This document shows, in pieces, positions 11,601 through 20,309 of a stretch of DNA of 64,000 nucleotides (the stretch's first letter is position 1; every line of letters begins with the position of its first letter). The notes beneath the pieces are model-generated. The model searched no databases and was not told where the DNA came from. It saw nothing but the letters and a program-made list of their open reading frames with translations. The position numbers and the translations under genes are program-made. The stretch spans positions 62,001 to 126,000 of the forward strand of contig JBAMJV010003084.1 of the NCBI GenBank assembly GCA_037951105.1, in the 5' to 3' direction. This stretch comes from Echinarachnius parma (taxonomy: Eukaryota > Echinodermata > Echinoidea > Clypeasteroida > Echinarachniidae).

Positions 11601-14600
11601 GTAGCACCGTAAGAAGGGAGGGGGTGGGTCGCCGGGGCCCATAGGCGTAGAAGGCTGCAGCCCACTGGAGTTTTGTAAACAGCCATATTCGGGCAAAACG
11701 CACCTGAAATTCAGGCAAAATCATGTCATATTCGGGCAAATCCATGTCATATTCGGGCAAATCCATGTCATATTCGGGCAAAATCATGTCATATTCGGGC
11801 AAATCCATGTCATATTCGGGCAAAATCATGTCATATTCGGGCGACGTCATGTCATATTCGGGCAAATCCATGTCATATTCGGGCAAATCCATGTCATATT
11901 CGGGCAAAATCATGTCATATTCGGGCAAATCCATGTCATATTCGGGCAAAATCATGTCATATTCGGGCAAAATCATGTTACGTTCGGGCAGTTCATGTTA
12001 TTTTTTGTATTGCTTGTCAGGTGAAAATTCGAAAATTCAGGCAAAAGAACTCAGCCCCCCCCCCCCCTCTCTCCCCCCTCCCCCCCCCCCCCTCTCCCCC
12101 CTCTCCCCCCTCTCCCCCTCTCCCCGAGAAGAACAAGCCCCTACGCCTATGGGTCGCCCTAAAAGGACTGTGGTTATTTTTCCGGAGGTTGGTGTTCTTC
12201 TTTAAGTATATCTAAGAATTGAACTATATCAGGGCGGGCGTAAGCACTCGCGAAGCTACGTGGGAGTGTGGGGGGGGGGGGGGGTGGGGGAGGGGGGAAT
12301 GTGCTCCCAATAATTTGACAAAAACAGTAGCAAACATGAGGAGTACATTTTTTCAAATAAAGAAAAACAAAAGGTGTGCTCATCAAAAAAACTGTTGTGC
12401 CCCCAATCAGTCTGACCACGCTACGCCACAAGGTGATGGCTTATTGTAAGGAGGATGATGGGGGGGGGGGGGGGGGGGGGGGGGTGGTAGGAGGGGCTCC
12501 ACGTTTCGAACAGGTTGACTATCCGTCGTCAGAAAATATATTTTGATCAGGGTTCCAGGTTCAGATTCCAGGTACTTTTTATTTGATAACATAATTTGGG
12601 GGAAATATTTTAATTTTGGTAGAATGGATTACGAAAAAGTATCAATTTCACATACCAGATGTGTGGTGTTGCTTGTCTGTTTTACCTACAGTTTCATGGG
12701 GTTTAAGTTAATATTATTATACGTAAAATTGACAACGGTTCTACATAAATATTAAAAAGATATGCACATAGCTAAGAACACATACAGGATCGATACATAT
12801 CAGAAGGCCAAAGTGGACGTGGATGTAATATGAAACAGGTGTATATTTCTAAATATAGAACGGATCGTGTCCAAGCAATTTGTATTTGTTTAATCCCAAT
12901 TCTCATCGGATTGCTAGCATTCACCCAAAGTTATTGTTAGTCTATGCATGGACCCTACTATATGATCTATGGATTGAAGCTTGTGTTCAATCTGGTACTC
13001 AACAGTTGTTCCTAGTTCTTCGCCCAAAGATCGGCCGACAATAATATACAGTAACAGTAATATGATTATTTAAAAGTTATCAAATGTATTTATACTATGA
13101 AATTAACAAAATATGCTGAATGAAAGATTTTAGGAATCTTCTAAAACAAAAATTGCAATTCTTCGTTATTTGTTTTGCTGTGTGAAAATGAACGAATACA
13201 CCAACTGTGTATGTATAGCGTGGAGGGAAAACGGTTTTTGGCTTTCACTAATATAATATAATTATACATGAATGACCAAAGAAAAATAACTCTTCATGGA
13301 GAAGGAGACATTTGAAAGCATAATTATTTCCACCTATATTTCTGTCAAGCACGGGTGAACAACCATATATATAAGCCCCTATACTTTATTCACTAAAATT
13401 CAGTTTGACCACAATACGACGTTTCTTTCCCTGAGTCAGAGGAACTAAACGTGCAACCGTTCGTGGTGATTTTTGCCGATAGCTGCAAATCAGGCAGCAC
13501 CAATATAACTAACATTATACCATTGACGTCATTGATGTAACAAAACATGCATAATGACACTTTATGTCTTTGTATGATCCCTGCATGGTCTCAGTCTCAT
13601 CTATGTGACAGTACGCATAGAAGATTCATAGGATGTTATGACAAAAACAATGAATGTAGTTTTGTGCTGACTCAAACTTCGCAGAAGTTCGAATGACTGC
13701 GAATTAAATGTGGCAAAGGTGGAGCGGTTGAGCAGGGTTTGTGGGTTTTTTGTTCCAAAACTCAGTGGGGCGGGAGCCCGCCTCCTGCAGAAACAGTTTA
13801 CAACATCTGCCAACTTTAATCAGTGTAGATCGAGTGGTCGCGGGGGCGTAGGCAGAAATTGGCAAAAAGGGGGCGTAATAGACTGATCTACAGTATGTGA
13901 AACTGGGGTTGTGCGTGTGTTTGTATGTTTTTGTTTGTTTGTGTGTGCGTGCGTGTGCGTGTGCGTGTGCGTGTGCGGGGGGGGGGGGGGGGGGGTATTG
14001 TTTCCTCAACACACAAGTGCTAATGATGACTTTTATTGTTTTGTGTTGGTGTGGGCAGTATACCATGAAAATGATTCAGAAAAGGGAACACCCCCGTGAC
14101 CATTGACACAGTACTGTTATTTGAATCATCGCCCATGGTTAAAGGGATCTAGTTATTTTTTTGACATGTGCACAATGTGATTAATGGTTGATACAATGTG
14201 TATTGTTGCGATCTGATATGTCCACCGAGTTATGTGTGAAAATGTCATGTTAAATGGATGTTATATGGCAGAGTAATGAGTGAAAATGCAAAGTGATATT
14301 CACTCACTCATTCCACTGACTTTGTATATGGTTATAACTATACAGTGGATAGTTAAAAATCTGAACACTTTGTAAATATCTTTTGAAAGAAAGTGAAAAT
14401 TGAAAAATCGAAACCTGTTCCATGCTTCTATTGTTGATAGGAATACAACAAGGTATGAGAGAACCACTAGAGTTCTAAGTAAGTTTTGAGGATTTGGACA
14501 ATGCTAGTATCTAGATCCCTTTAATACAAATATAATCTAGACAGGTTGCCAAAATGACCCCATCTCCATCTCATTTCCCCTTTCTTCGTTGACACTGTAT

Positions 14601-16993
14601 TACAGTATTGCACTTAAAGTGCATATCGCCGTTTTGAAGGGCTACATGTATTGTATGTGAAATAATGTGTATGTCTACATTTGAAGCACAAACTTTTTTA
14701 AACAGACAATACTTATATCCAATTTTATATTCACCCATCGCTTCTGAAATAATGTGTACGAGATAGTCATGCAGCGTGAGAAAACAAGGATATAATCAAG
14801 GACCTGGAAACTTATTGATATATATTTCCATTTCGAGTTACACAAACAAGCCCATGCATATTCTTCATATTTCGGCCATTTTTCAAGTGCGTGAATCCAT
14901 CTTTTATTTCGTTTGCAATAATATCACAAAACGAATGTACACGTGCTCCTACGAAAGTGTGATTGCGGCTTTAATATGTCAATGACATGACTTGTCATGT
15001 TTGTTCACGATGCAGTAACGTAACTCTATCAACCAAAAAGTATAATCCTGCAAAACTGCGAATGCAGCTTTAAAGCTACCGGTTGTTTCTCCAGAGAGGT
15101 GGGAGGGTTACTCTGGTTTCTTTTTGCTCACCATGCACTTTCACAGCGCACGGAAAGAACCCGTCTAGAACCTAATCCGTGTACCCCGTTCGGGATAATG
15201 AGCGTGACAAAAGTGGATGTTGGGGGTCACCTCTCAACCACTGACGTGCATAGGGGGGGGGGGGGGGGGGGGGGGGTGAGGGTGAAGGGGCGATTGAAGA
15301 TGCAGTGGCGTAGCGCCAGGGAGCACGGGGGCACTTGCCCCCCCCCCCCTCCCCCAATGATTTGACAAAAACAAAACAAACAGGTTTGTTATTTCAAGCT
15401 ACAGCATGCAATTTAAAGGGTTCTAGTAACTTTGTTGGCATGTGCAAACACTGAAGAAGGGTTGATACAAATTTGTATTCCTGTAATATGATATGTCCAC
15501 CGAGTAATGTGTGAGAATTCCACGGTAAATACACAGCATGTGACCGAGTAATGAGCGAAAATACAAAGTGATATTTGCCATCTCGTTATGAACTAGGCTT
15601 GTACATAGTTTAAATTATCTAGTGGAGACTGTCAGCAACACTGTGAAAGTTCCGTAAACCCAACGAATAAACAAACATGAACAACGTCTCCGATATAAAT
15701 ATTCAATCATGGTAAATCGATTGTGTTGCGGTGTAATTAAGTGGGTGTTGTGTGGGGGCTGACATCATCAGTGGAATTTTCTTAGTCATAAACGTTTAAC
15801 CATACTACTGTGTTTTTACCCACATAACCAATATACATATATTTGAAAATAATATTCAAATAATCAGTGGTATAATTCTACACTTGTAAACATTTCTTAA
15901 AATAAACAAGGTTTAATTCAAAACTTTTCTCTGCAGACTCGAAGATGATAGAACATAATTTGACTAAACGTACCTCTCTGAAGTGCAGTGCTGGTACACA
16001 TCGTGTTTAAATATTAGTTTATATAGTTTCAACAATAAATACATGATAAAGTAAGTGTATATGTGAGTTCTTTACAATTAAAGGTATCTGGTAACATTAT
16101 CAAAATACTCAAAATCCAATTGGAATTCTAGCGGTTCCCTCATACCTTGTTGTATTCGTAGAAGCATGGACAAGTTTCATTTGTTTAAATTTCCCTTTTG
16201 ATAAAGAGATATTTACGATTGAATTGTTCAGATGTTAAATTATCCACTGGATAGTCGTAACCGTGTACAAAGTCAGTGCAATGAGTGAGTGAATATCACT
16301 TTGCATTTTTGCTCATTACTCGATCGGCCATATAACGTCAATTTAACTTGAAATTTTCACACAATACCCTGTGGACATATTTAATAACAACAATATACAT
16401 TCTATCAACCATTCATCACTGTTTACACATGTCAACAAAGTTACTAGCGCTGCTTTTTGAACCAAATTCTACGTCCATGCAGTCAGGCCCTTTTCATAGA
16501 TCGAGTAAATATATTTCTTTGAAAACTTAAAATTGTGTGTGGATACAACACAATATATGTTTACTTTAATGACAATAACAACAGCTGTAAAAAGGGTAAT
16601 ACATTTAAGTCATAAATCTGACACTGTGTATGCATGCAAGCAGGGAAATGGGAGTCTCATACCACCTCTTTGATGCAAGTAAACATTCACACTTTTATAC
16701 TTGCTGCGTTAGTCTGTGTTCACCTCATTTCATCCAATTACTAGCATTTGCACCAAAGACCTCTTTCGTATGTCTTTAGTCCCAGTTCGATCCTTGTATG
16801 AATGTGTATGAATGTATATATGCAAAGTGACTAACTTTAGTAAACGTTTATCGTCAATTCTGTACAAAAACAAGTCCCGTTTCCTTTGGGATATCCTTAC
16901 CTTATTCGGTTTCCGTTTAGCCAGCGAGCCTGTGATAACACACAAACACAACATCACCTGCAGTCCAGCTTTGTATAGCGAAAACACGTTCAT
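1621..16993 (-). CDS. secreted modular EGF / LDLa / ShKT protein (3' end beyond window)
   Basis: Twelve exons are supported (minus strand, 5' to 3'): 16993-16901, 11514-11478, 10710-10603, 9112-8972, 8447-8340, 7542-7393, 6517-6410, 4483-4337, 3765-3643, 2755-2636, 2090-1965 and candidate 1686-1621, giving about 442 residues before the window ends. The order is signal peptide, basic linker, then [CxCxC module - calcium-binding EGF] three times, two LDLa, one ShKT. All exons have AG/GT borders. The first junction is phase 0; every later one is phase 1, so each module exon is symmetric. Junction codons rebuild expected residues: G+AT gives the Asp opening each EGF, and T+GC gives the last Cys of the first LDLa. 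EGF, LDLa and ShKT modules are typical of extracellular adhesion, receptor or protease proteins. I do not recognise this exact architecture, so the function is unknown. Confidence 0.85.
1868..1900. repeat. T run followed by G run
   Basis: A T run is followed by about 18 G. It lies in an intron of the secreted modular gene and is one of many long G/C homopolymers in this window. Confidence 0.9.
1965..2090 (-). CDS. ShKT-module exon of the secreted modular gene
   Basis: Acceptor CTGTAG, donor GTTGGT, 126 bases, phase 1-1. The peptide shows the ShKT cysteine pattern with W-x-F-x-G-E-C-x(2)-NPGWM-x(3)-C-x(2)-SCG-x-C. In animal proteins this six-cysteine fold is a common C-terminal module of secreted enzymes and matrix proteins; it need not be a toxin. 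Confidence 0.85.
2473..2679. repeat. 69-bp tandem triplication of an LDLa exon end plus its splice donor
   Basis: Three consecutive 69-bp units start at 2473, 2542 and 2611. Each holds the exon 3' end coding [12 protein letters not shown] followed by GTAGGT and the start of the intron. Only the third unit (2611-2679) is continuous with the whole exon; the other two lie downstream on the minus strand as decoy exon ends. Confidence 0.85.
2636..2755 (-). CDS. second LDLa exon of the secreted modular gene
   Basis: Acceptor AAACAG, donor GTAGGT, 120 bases, phase 1-1. It codes a full LDL-receptor class A module: ESC-x(6)-C-x(5)-C-x(6)-C-x(5)-C ending DWSDELEC. The acidic calcium-binding positions (D-x-SDE) are present. 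Confidence 0.9.
2880..3515. repeat. ACTCGTCACC minisatellite
   Basis: Short units of 9-12 bases (CTAACTCGTCACC, CAATCAAGTCACC) start diverged near 2880 and become regular from about 3150 to 3515. The array is open in frames on both strands (minus: [11 protein letters not shown]-like), which follows from unit length and composition. It lies in an intron. Confidence 0.85.
3643..3765 (-). CDS. first LDLa exon of the secreted modular gene
   Basis: Acceptor CTTAG, donor GTAAGT, 123 bases, phase 1-1. It codes DVDDC-x(6)-C...QC-x(6)-C...DC-x(3)-RSDEND and the first base of the final Cys codon, which is completed as TGC by the next exon. This split codon is good evidence that exons 3765-3643 and 2755-2636 are joined. 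Confidence 0.9.
3790..3975. repeat. interspersed repeat (CACCTGTCTA family)
   Basis: It contains repeated CCACCTGTCTATA-like phrases and a GGTGGTCACTATAGAC stretch that recurs at 24118-24212. Intronic; no coding potential seen. Confidence 0.6.
4337..4483 (-). CDS. third calcium-binding EGF exon
   Basis: Acceptor GTTTAG, donor GTATGT, 147 bases, phase 1-1. With the G supplied upstream it opens D-VNEC and continues through six cysteines ([23 protein letters not shown]). The D-x-NEC start and the aromatic after G-S fit the calcium-binding EGF signature. Confidence 0.9.
4875..5510. mobile_element. TTAA-flanked MITE, family T3
   Basis: It begins TTAAAGGGACATTCCC and ends with the near reverse complement GGGGACAGTCCCTTTAA, with TTAA at both ends. 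A related partial copy lies at 61028-61425. The interior is non-coding, so it is non-autonomous. Confidence 0.7.
5584..5656. repeat. (AACT)n microsatellite
   Basis: About 17 AACT units with one interruption, followed by decayed related AAGT/TAGC motifs to about 5720. Confidence 0.95.
5900..6065 (+). mobile_element. tRNA-Ala-headed SINE, copy 1
   Basis: A tRNA-like head at 5930-6007 has A-box TAGCGCAGTCGG and B-box GGTTCGAATCC. The loop CTGGCAA gives anticodon GGC (Ala). It is preceded by GGGGTTTCAGGGACGAAC and followed by a TTTCTTTGCTC tail, both shared with copies at 6110 and 55930, so it is a SINE and not a working tRNA gene. Confidence 0.7.
6110..6335 (+). mobile_element. tRNA-Ala-headed SINE, copy 2
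   Basis: It starts CCTCGCATATATCCCCAAG, then the GGGGTTTCAGGGACGA block, a tRNA-like head (6221-6298, loop CTAGCAA, anticodon AGC) and the TTTCTTTGCTC tail. The upstream block is shared with 55930-56035, so the repeat unit is longer than the tRNA part. Confidence 0.7.
6410..6517 (-). CDS. third CxCxC module exon
   Basis: Acceptor CCTAG, donor GTAGGT, 108 bases, phase 1-1. Codes C-SGMM-C-x10-C-E-C-L-C-x12-C, the same six-cysteine spacing as exons 8447-8340 and 10710-10603. A Met-started hydrophobic run just upstream is the pyrimidine tract of the intron, not a signal peptide. Confidence 0.85.
6560..7190. other. AT-rich intron, no feature seen
   Basis: Intron of the secreted modular gene. I see no exon, tRNA-like block or clear terminal repeats here. 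Confidence 0.5.
7195..7362 (-). mobile_element. SINE fragment (GCGCTATATAAAT tail family)
   Basis: On the minus strand it matches the body and tail of the SINE at 10990-11345: the CTCCCTAGGGAGT phrase, then GTAAAGTGC and a TATAGCGC tail ending in (ATT)n. It stops about 30 bases from the splice donor of the adjoining EGF exon. Confidence 0.6.
7393..7542 (-). CDS. second calcium-binding EGF exon
   Basis: Acceptor CCTCAG, donor GTAAGA, 150 bases, phase 1-1. Codes (D)[25 protein letters not shown] and VNRDNRTC, followed by a Pro-rich tail ending in TYR-Asp-Leu. It is the intact member of a set of three exon copies (see 7672 and 7870). Confidence 0.9.
7672..7752 (-). pseudogene. decayed duplicate of the EGF exon, copy 2
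   Basis: It matches the 5' half of exon 7542-7393 ([15 protein letters not shown]) and then loses frame. The acceptor AG has become AA (CTCAAATG), so it should not be spliced. Its flanking intron also matches, so the duplicated unit is about 210 bp. Confidence 0.8.
7870..7955 (-). pseudogene. decayed duplicate of the EGF exon, copy 3
   Basis: A more diverged copy about 205 bp beyond copy 2. The order ACTCGTTCACA...GTTCGCAG...GTTGAGGCACC...GTACCCCTTG is kept, but small changes break the frame. Confidence 0.75.
8340..8447 (-). CDS. second CxCxC module exon
   Basis: Acceptor TGACAG, donor GTAAGG, 108 bases, phase 1-1. Codes C-KGLA-C-x10-C-S-C-D-C-x12-C, with Y-G-G after the second Cys as in EGF-like folds. 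Confidence 0.85.
8557..8810. repeat. (AATG)n tract and a fragment of MITE family T2
   Basis: Four AATG units plus an A run (8560-8605), then 8715-8805 holding TGTTTCTGAACCGATTTTGAT, shared with the T2 elements at 33820, 49544 and 57965. Confidence 0.5.
8972..9112 (-). CDS. first calcium-binding EGF exon
   Basis: Acceptor GGACAG, donor GTAAGG, 141 bases, phase 1-1. Codes (D)[25 protein letters not shown] and NGWDC: a clear D-x-NEC calcium-binding EGF. It sits between CxCxC modules one and two. Confidence 0.9.
9334..9545. mobile_element. foldback MITE with TA target site
   Basis: Ends read CACTCTAAAAACACCCGGGT and its reverse complement, flanked by TA on each side. Most of the 212 bases pair with each other (GGGGCCACACTCC, GACTCGGAAT and others). 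TA flanks suggest a Tc1/mariner-type origin (inference). Confidence 0.75.
9546..9950. mobile_element. TA-flanked MITE, family T4 (GAATTCGAAT-rich), copy 1
   Basis: Ends GGTTTTCTCGCTCAATTTT and AAAATTGAGCGGGAAAACC, TA on both sides; the left TA is the right TA of the neighbouring 9334-9545 element. The interior is full of GAATTCGAAT-like motifs. Other copies: 34705-35108 and 60522-60933 in opposite orientation. Confidence 0.8.
10355..10560. mobile_element. partial copy of MITE family T2
   Basis: It shares GATATATTTATGGAT, TGTTTCTGAACCGAT and CTTTAAAATTGTGTGCT with the full T2 copies. The end next to the exon at 10603 is lost. Confidence 0.5.
10603..10710 (-). CDS. first CxCxC module exon
   Basis: Acceptor TAATAG, donor GTAAGC, 108 bases, phase 1-1. 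Codes TC-QLT-C-x10-C-R-C-V-C-x12-C. It follows the micro-exon, whose last base A plus GT makes Ser. Confidence 0.85.
10990..11345 (+). mobile_element. tRNA-derived SINE, full-length-looking copy
   Basis: tRNA-like head (about 11010-11075) with A-box TTGGTAGAGCGCGC and B-box GAGTTCGAACCC, a body with GCTGCTCTCTATACCCATG, and a tail TTGTAAAGCGCTTAGAGA...GGCGCTATATAAAT. Related copies: 23865-24120 (same strand) and 7195-7362 (minus). Confidence 0.75.
11478..11514 (-). CDS. 37-base micro-exon of the secreted modular gene
   Basis: Pyrimidine tract and CACAG acceptor, 37 bases, donor GTGAGT. Read in phase 0 it codes [12 protein letters not shown] plus one base, which changes the phase from 0 (exon 1) to 1 (all later exons). 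That fit to both neighbours is the main evidence. Confidence 0.7.
11637..12153. mobile_element. TIR element with internal ATTCGGGCAAA tandem array
   Basis: Ends CCCATAGGCGTAG and CTACGCCTATGGG. Inside, a 21-base unit (CATGTCATATTCGGGCAAAAT-like) is repeated about 13 times at 11720-11990, followed by a C-rich tract (12054-12125). The array is open on both strands, which is a property of the unit. Related fragments lie at 18490-18720, 53085-53215 and 57650-57775. Confidence 0.7.
12229..12490. repeat. G-tract element fragment and 25-base G run
   Basis: 12229-12440 starts GGGCGGGCGTAAGC and ends GACCACGCTACGCCAC, with G runs inside near 12270-12298; it shares AATAATTTGACAAAAACA with 15357-15385. 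A separate uninterrupted run of 25 G lies at 12460-12484. Confidence 0.6.
12550..13880. other. intron 1 sequence without recognised feature
   Basis: AT-rich intron between the signal-peptide exon and the micro-exon. No exon with matching phase 0-0 borders was found. Confidence 0.4.
13900..13998. repeat. TGTG/GCGTGT low-complexity tract and G run
   Basis: GTGTGCGTGTGCG alternation followed by about 19 G (13977-13995). Confidence 0.9.
14139..14524. mobile_element. TTAA-flanked MITE, family T1, copy a
   Basis: Begins TTAAAGGGATCTAGTTA and ends CTAGATCCCTTTAA. Shares inner blocks with all T1 copies: TATGTCCACCGAGTAATG, AAAATGCAAAGTGATATTC, CAAGGTATGAGAGAACCAC. Confidence 0.8.
15240..15400. repeat. 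G run and C run of a CAGTGGCGTAG-type element
   Basis: About 26 G at 15252-15277, then GCAGTGGCGTAGCGCCAGGG (15302-15321) and a C run (15339-15350) before CAATGATTTGACAAAAAC. Confidence 0.6.
15414..15645. mobile_element. MITE family T1, partial copy b
   Basis: Starts TTTAAAGGGTTCTAGTAAC and follows the T1 sequence to the GTGGAGACTGTC region, then loses similarity. Confidence 0.65.
16078..16450. mobile_element. MITE family T1, copy c (inverted)
   Basis: TTAAAGGTATCTGGTAACA at one end, AACAAAGTTACTAG at the other; inner blocks CCCTCATACCTTGTTG and AATATCACTTTGCAT match the other T1 copies. Confidence 0.75.
16901..16993 (-). CDS. signal-peptide exon of the secreted modular gene
   Basis: The ATG at 16993 has A at -3. 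It codes 31 residues: [10 protein letters not shown], then a hydrophobic core [12 protein letters not shown], a likely cleavage after SLA, and KRKPNK. Donor GTAAGG directly follows AAG, phase 0, matching the micro-exon. Upstream in-frame Mets exist, but this one gives a normal signal peptide. A 4-codon upstream ORF (Met-Ala-Val-Val-stop) lies on the minus strand near 17090. Confidence 0.75.
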
Positions 16994-17099
16994 TTTCACA
17001 GAGGAGAAAGTTGTTATTATTGTTATATCCAAAGTAAAAAACCTGTACCCCGTCTCCCGATAGTCATAGATGTAGAGTTTACACAACAGCCATGATGTC

Positions 17100-17880
17100 A
17101 GGAATCCATTGGAATAACCCGTGTTAATATCGGGTCTGCGTTCTCTAATCTATCCGTGATGGTATCCTTGGATTTCCAAAGTGTTCCAATTGATCTCATT
17201 TGTCAGGAAGGTCAAAAACGGGCCAAGAACGTCAACGCAAAATGCCATGCGCTCCGTGCCATTACTACGGGTTCCAAGCGGTGTTTGGTTGGGTTGGTTT
17301 TTCTTTTTTAATGACAAACAATACAAGAATGATGCAAAATGTATAATATTTTACTTCTGCTTAATTCATTAACTAAAATCTATTATACGGGATAATTTCC
17401 ATATAAGTGTATATATGTGTGCATTTTACAGATCCTATATATTATTCCAAAATCCAATCGATGTTTAACGTTGACAACAATCTTTCAAAACTTGTGCGCA
17501 TCCGGTCATAAAAATCCATGCGGAAAAGCAAACTTCCGCCAAATGACACCAATGTCACTTGGAAGGCCAGTAGCGACGATAATAATGTTACCAATCGATG
17601 ATCCTACTCATTATGAAACATTATGCACCCCGTCAATTCAACTAAATAAAACACAATACCACTTTGTTACTAGGCTACTACCAAGGAGTTATCCTTGCTA
17701 CTACTAGCTCCTGATAGTGAAGTAGCTGGTGGTATTAAAATGATCCAGCGAAAGGAAGTGACCCCAAGGGAGAACAGCTGTTTTTGGCAAGTCGGTTTAG
17801 TTGAGCCATACCCCCGTGTCACTATTCTGCTTATAAGCATACACAGACACGAACGATAAAACACCAACAGCAAACAAAGA
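17100..17880. other. region upstream of the secreted modular gene
   Basis: Presumed 5' flank. I see no TATA box or other promoter element I would defend, and no other gene. Confidence 0.35.
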
Positions 17881-17889
17881 AATAAACAA

Positions 17890-17975
17890 AGAATCAAATA
17901 CACAAACAAACAAACAAACAAACAAACACACAAACAAACAAACAAACAAACAAACAAACAAACAAACAAACAAAC

Positions 17976-18048
<73 letters not shown>

Positions 18049-18078
18049 TACTAACTAACTAACTAACTAACAAACACA
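17890..18078. repeat. (AAAC)n to (AACT)n microsatellite
   Basis: AAAC units (17899-17978) pass directly into AACT units (17979-18070). The change at one point suggests a substitution that then spread by slippage. Confidence 0.95.
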
Positions 18079-18489
18079 CACGGCTATTATGTAGTCACGA
18101 AACGCGTTCAATGGGTGGTTGCTACGACCTATATACCAGGACCTATACATGCACGATGAGGTACCCCTTGTACGCGAGTCAGTAGTCGATTGCATCGACC
18201 CCCTCGTTCACCCCAATTCACTCGAGTTCGTCAGCATCCGATCCGCAGACAAAACAGAGAAGGAGGACAGAATCATCCGTTGCTCGGCTCAACACTGGGT
18301 GGTTGATGCATCTGTATCCATATACAATGGCCCACATACCCTGTCACCTGCACTAATTCCTGCTCAATACACCGTTATCCCTTTCTCACAATATCTGGAC
18401 CAAATATGGGATGGGGACAGAATCATCTGTTGCACAGCTACATACATGATACGGTCCTCGTCATTTAGCTGCCCCAAAACGTTATGACA

Positions 18490-18720
18490 TATATTTTTGC
18501 GGTTTTTGCCCCCCAAATTGCGTGATTTTGCCCGAATGTGATACTATGTTATCCGAATGTCATGAGCTTACCTGATTGTGACATGCTTTTGCCCAAATAG
18601 AACTTGAGCTTACATGCCCGAATATGATAAGTGATTTTGCTCCAAATTGACGTAGTTTTGCTCGAATTTGAGGTGCTTTTTGTCCAATACAGCTGTTTAC
18701 ACAAAACTCTTGGGGAGGCT
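18490..18720. mobile_element. fragment of the ATTCGGGCAAA element (inverted)
   Basis: Repeated TTTTGCCCGAATGTGA-like phrases, the CAGCTGTTTACACAAAACTC phrase and GGCTGCAGC near the end, matching 11637-11700 in reverse. Confidence 0.6.
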
Positions 18721-19215
18721 GCAGCTCATTTAGCCTTTAGCCCCCCCCCCTCCCCCGCCCCCATCCCTGCATCGTACGCTTATGTACCCGGACCAAACAT
18801 GGGAGATGGGGACAGATTCACCTGTAGCGCGGCACAACAGGTGGTATAGTGATCGCCAGACTATATAGACGTGGAAATAGAGAGGGCTTTCTGAAACATT
18901 TGATCACCCTTTACACTTGACCTCCACCTCCAAGAGAGATTTAACCTCCCTGTAATAGGAGACTCACGTACTATTTGTGAAGTGCATGGTGAAGGGGACG
19001 ATAAAATAATGATCAAATCAAATCAAGCTTCGCCGTGGCAGTCGTGGGGGTTAATTTCCAATGTTGATTCGTATACGGTTCCCCAGATAAGCGGCGCCGG
19101 GGGGCATTTGCCCCTCATCGGAAGAGGTATATTCCCCCACAGTTGCGACTCCGTGCCCCCCGCCACCCCCCCCCCCCCTCCCCTCCCCGTCAGCTCACCA
19201 GGCCTGGTTTTCTTT
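18720..19215. other. repeat-like region with C-rich tracts
   Basis: C-rich tracts at 18740-18765 and 19157-19190. The GGACCAAA-ATGGGA-GGGGACAGA phrase near 18790 also occurs near 18398, suggesting an old duplication. An open frame at 18119-18487 shows no recognisable domain. Confidence 0.4.
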
Positions 19216-19217
19216 AT

Positions 19218-19500
19218 TTAAAGGGATCTTGTAACTTTGTTGACATGTGCACAAATTATGAATGGTTGATAAAATGTGTAGTTTTGCGATCTGATATGTC
19301 CATGCACTAAGTAATGTTATGGTCGCCTAAAGAGTGAAAATACAGAGTGATATTCGCCAACTGATTGCACTGACTTTGTACACAGTTATAACTTTCCAGT
19401 GGATAGTTAAACATCCGAACACTCCAATCGTAAATATCTTTCTAAAGGAATGCTAATTCGAAAAGCCAAAACCTGGTCCATACGGTATACGTCTATTGAT
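19218..19500. mobile_element. MITE family T1, copy d, interrupted by a trinucleotide array
   Basis: TTTAAAGGGATCTTGTAAC at one end; T1 blocks follow to GGTCCATACGG, after which a GATGAC array replaces the rest. Confidence 0.65.
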
Positions 19501-19653
19501 GGGGATGATGACGACGACGATGACGTTGATGATGATGACGACGGCGATGATGACGACGACGACGACGATGATAATGATGATAATGATGACAATGATGACG
19601 ATGATGACGATGATGACGATGATGACGATGATGACGATGATGACGATGATGAC

Positions 19654-19710
<57 letters not shown>

Positions 19711-19712
19711 CT
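19500..19712. repeat. (GATGAC)n / (GAT)n array
   Basis: A mixed GAC/GAT trinucleotide array becomes pure GAT at the right. It reads as poly-Asp on one frame and Ser-rich on the other strand; there is no start or splice context for a real protein. Confidence 0.95.
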
Positions 19713-19868
19713 AATAAATAAATAATAACGGTTATTTATATAGCGCTATTCCCGTGGGGATCATAGCGCTTTACACGATGATGATGATGATGGTGTATAG
19801 ATGATGGTGATGGTGATAATCGATAGTAATTTTAATGGATCATTCAAGCGACTAGTGGGGTCGTTCGA

Positions 19869-20303
19869 TTAAAGGGGTAGTACAGTTTTGGTAAGGCTGA
19901 GCTTTAGTAACCAAAACCAGCACAATTAACATTACAAACTACTAGTTATAACTCCATCATGCTCGAAAGGTATACAAAATTACAAACAACCAAGTAAAAA
20001 GCTTGTTATCATTCAAAAAGAGCCATTAATACACAAGAGGGTGCTCTCTAAAAAAGCATTAGTTTCAACCATTTTTCATACAAAATTATGCATGTGATGT
20101 TTTGTTGAAATAATGATTAGATCGAGAGATCATCAACAACTATTTAAAACCTTCTTTTGAAAATGTTAGAAAAAGTGTAAGCATTTTGTTCTTTTTTTTT
20201 AAATCATCGAATATATCTTACACTCAGTTTTTCATTACGGTATCTCACAAAAAAGTGCAGCGCCCTCTATACCAAGACTGAACTACGGTAACTACCCCAT
20301 TAA
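19869..20303. mobile_element. TTAA-flanked MITE, family T2, copy a
   Basis: Begins TTAAAGGGGTAGTACAG and ends GTAACTACCCCATTAA. Shares TAACCAAAACCAGCAC, ACTCCATCATGCTCGAAAG and GATCATCAACAACTATTT with the other T2 copies. Confidence 0.8.
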
Positions 20304-20309
20304 AGAACA

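Noticed and set aside
11569-12205. Repetitive open frames on both strands (YSGK and LPEYDM types)
   Set aside because: They are the 21-base array of a mobile element.
18119-18487. 122-codon open frame
   Set aside because: No recognisable domain, no splice context, and it overlaps phrases repeated near 18790.
19450-19725. Poly-Asp and poly-Met/Thr open frames
   Set aside because: Trinucleotide array inside a decayed MITE.
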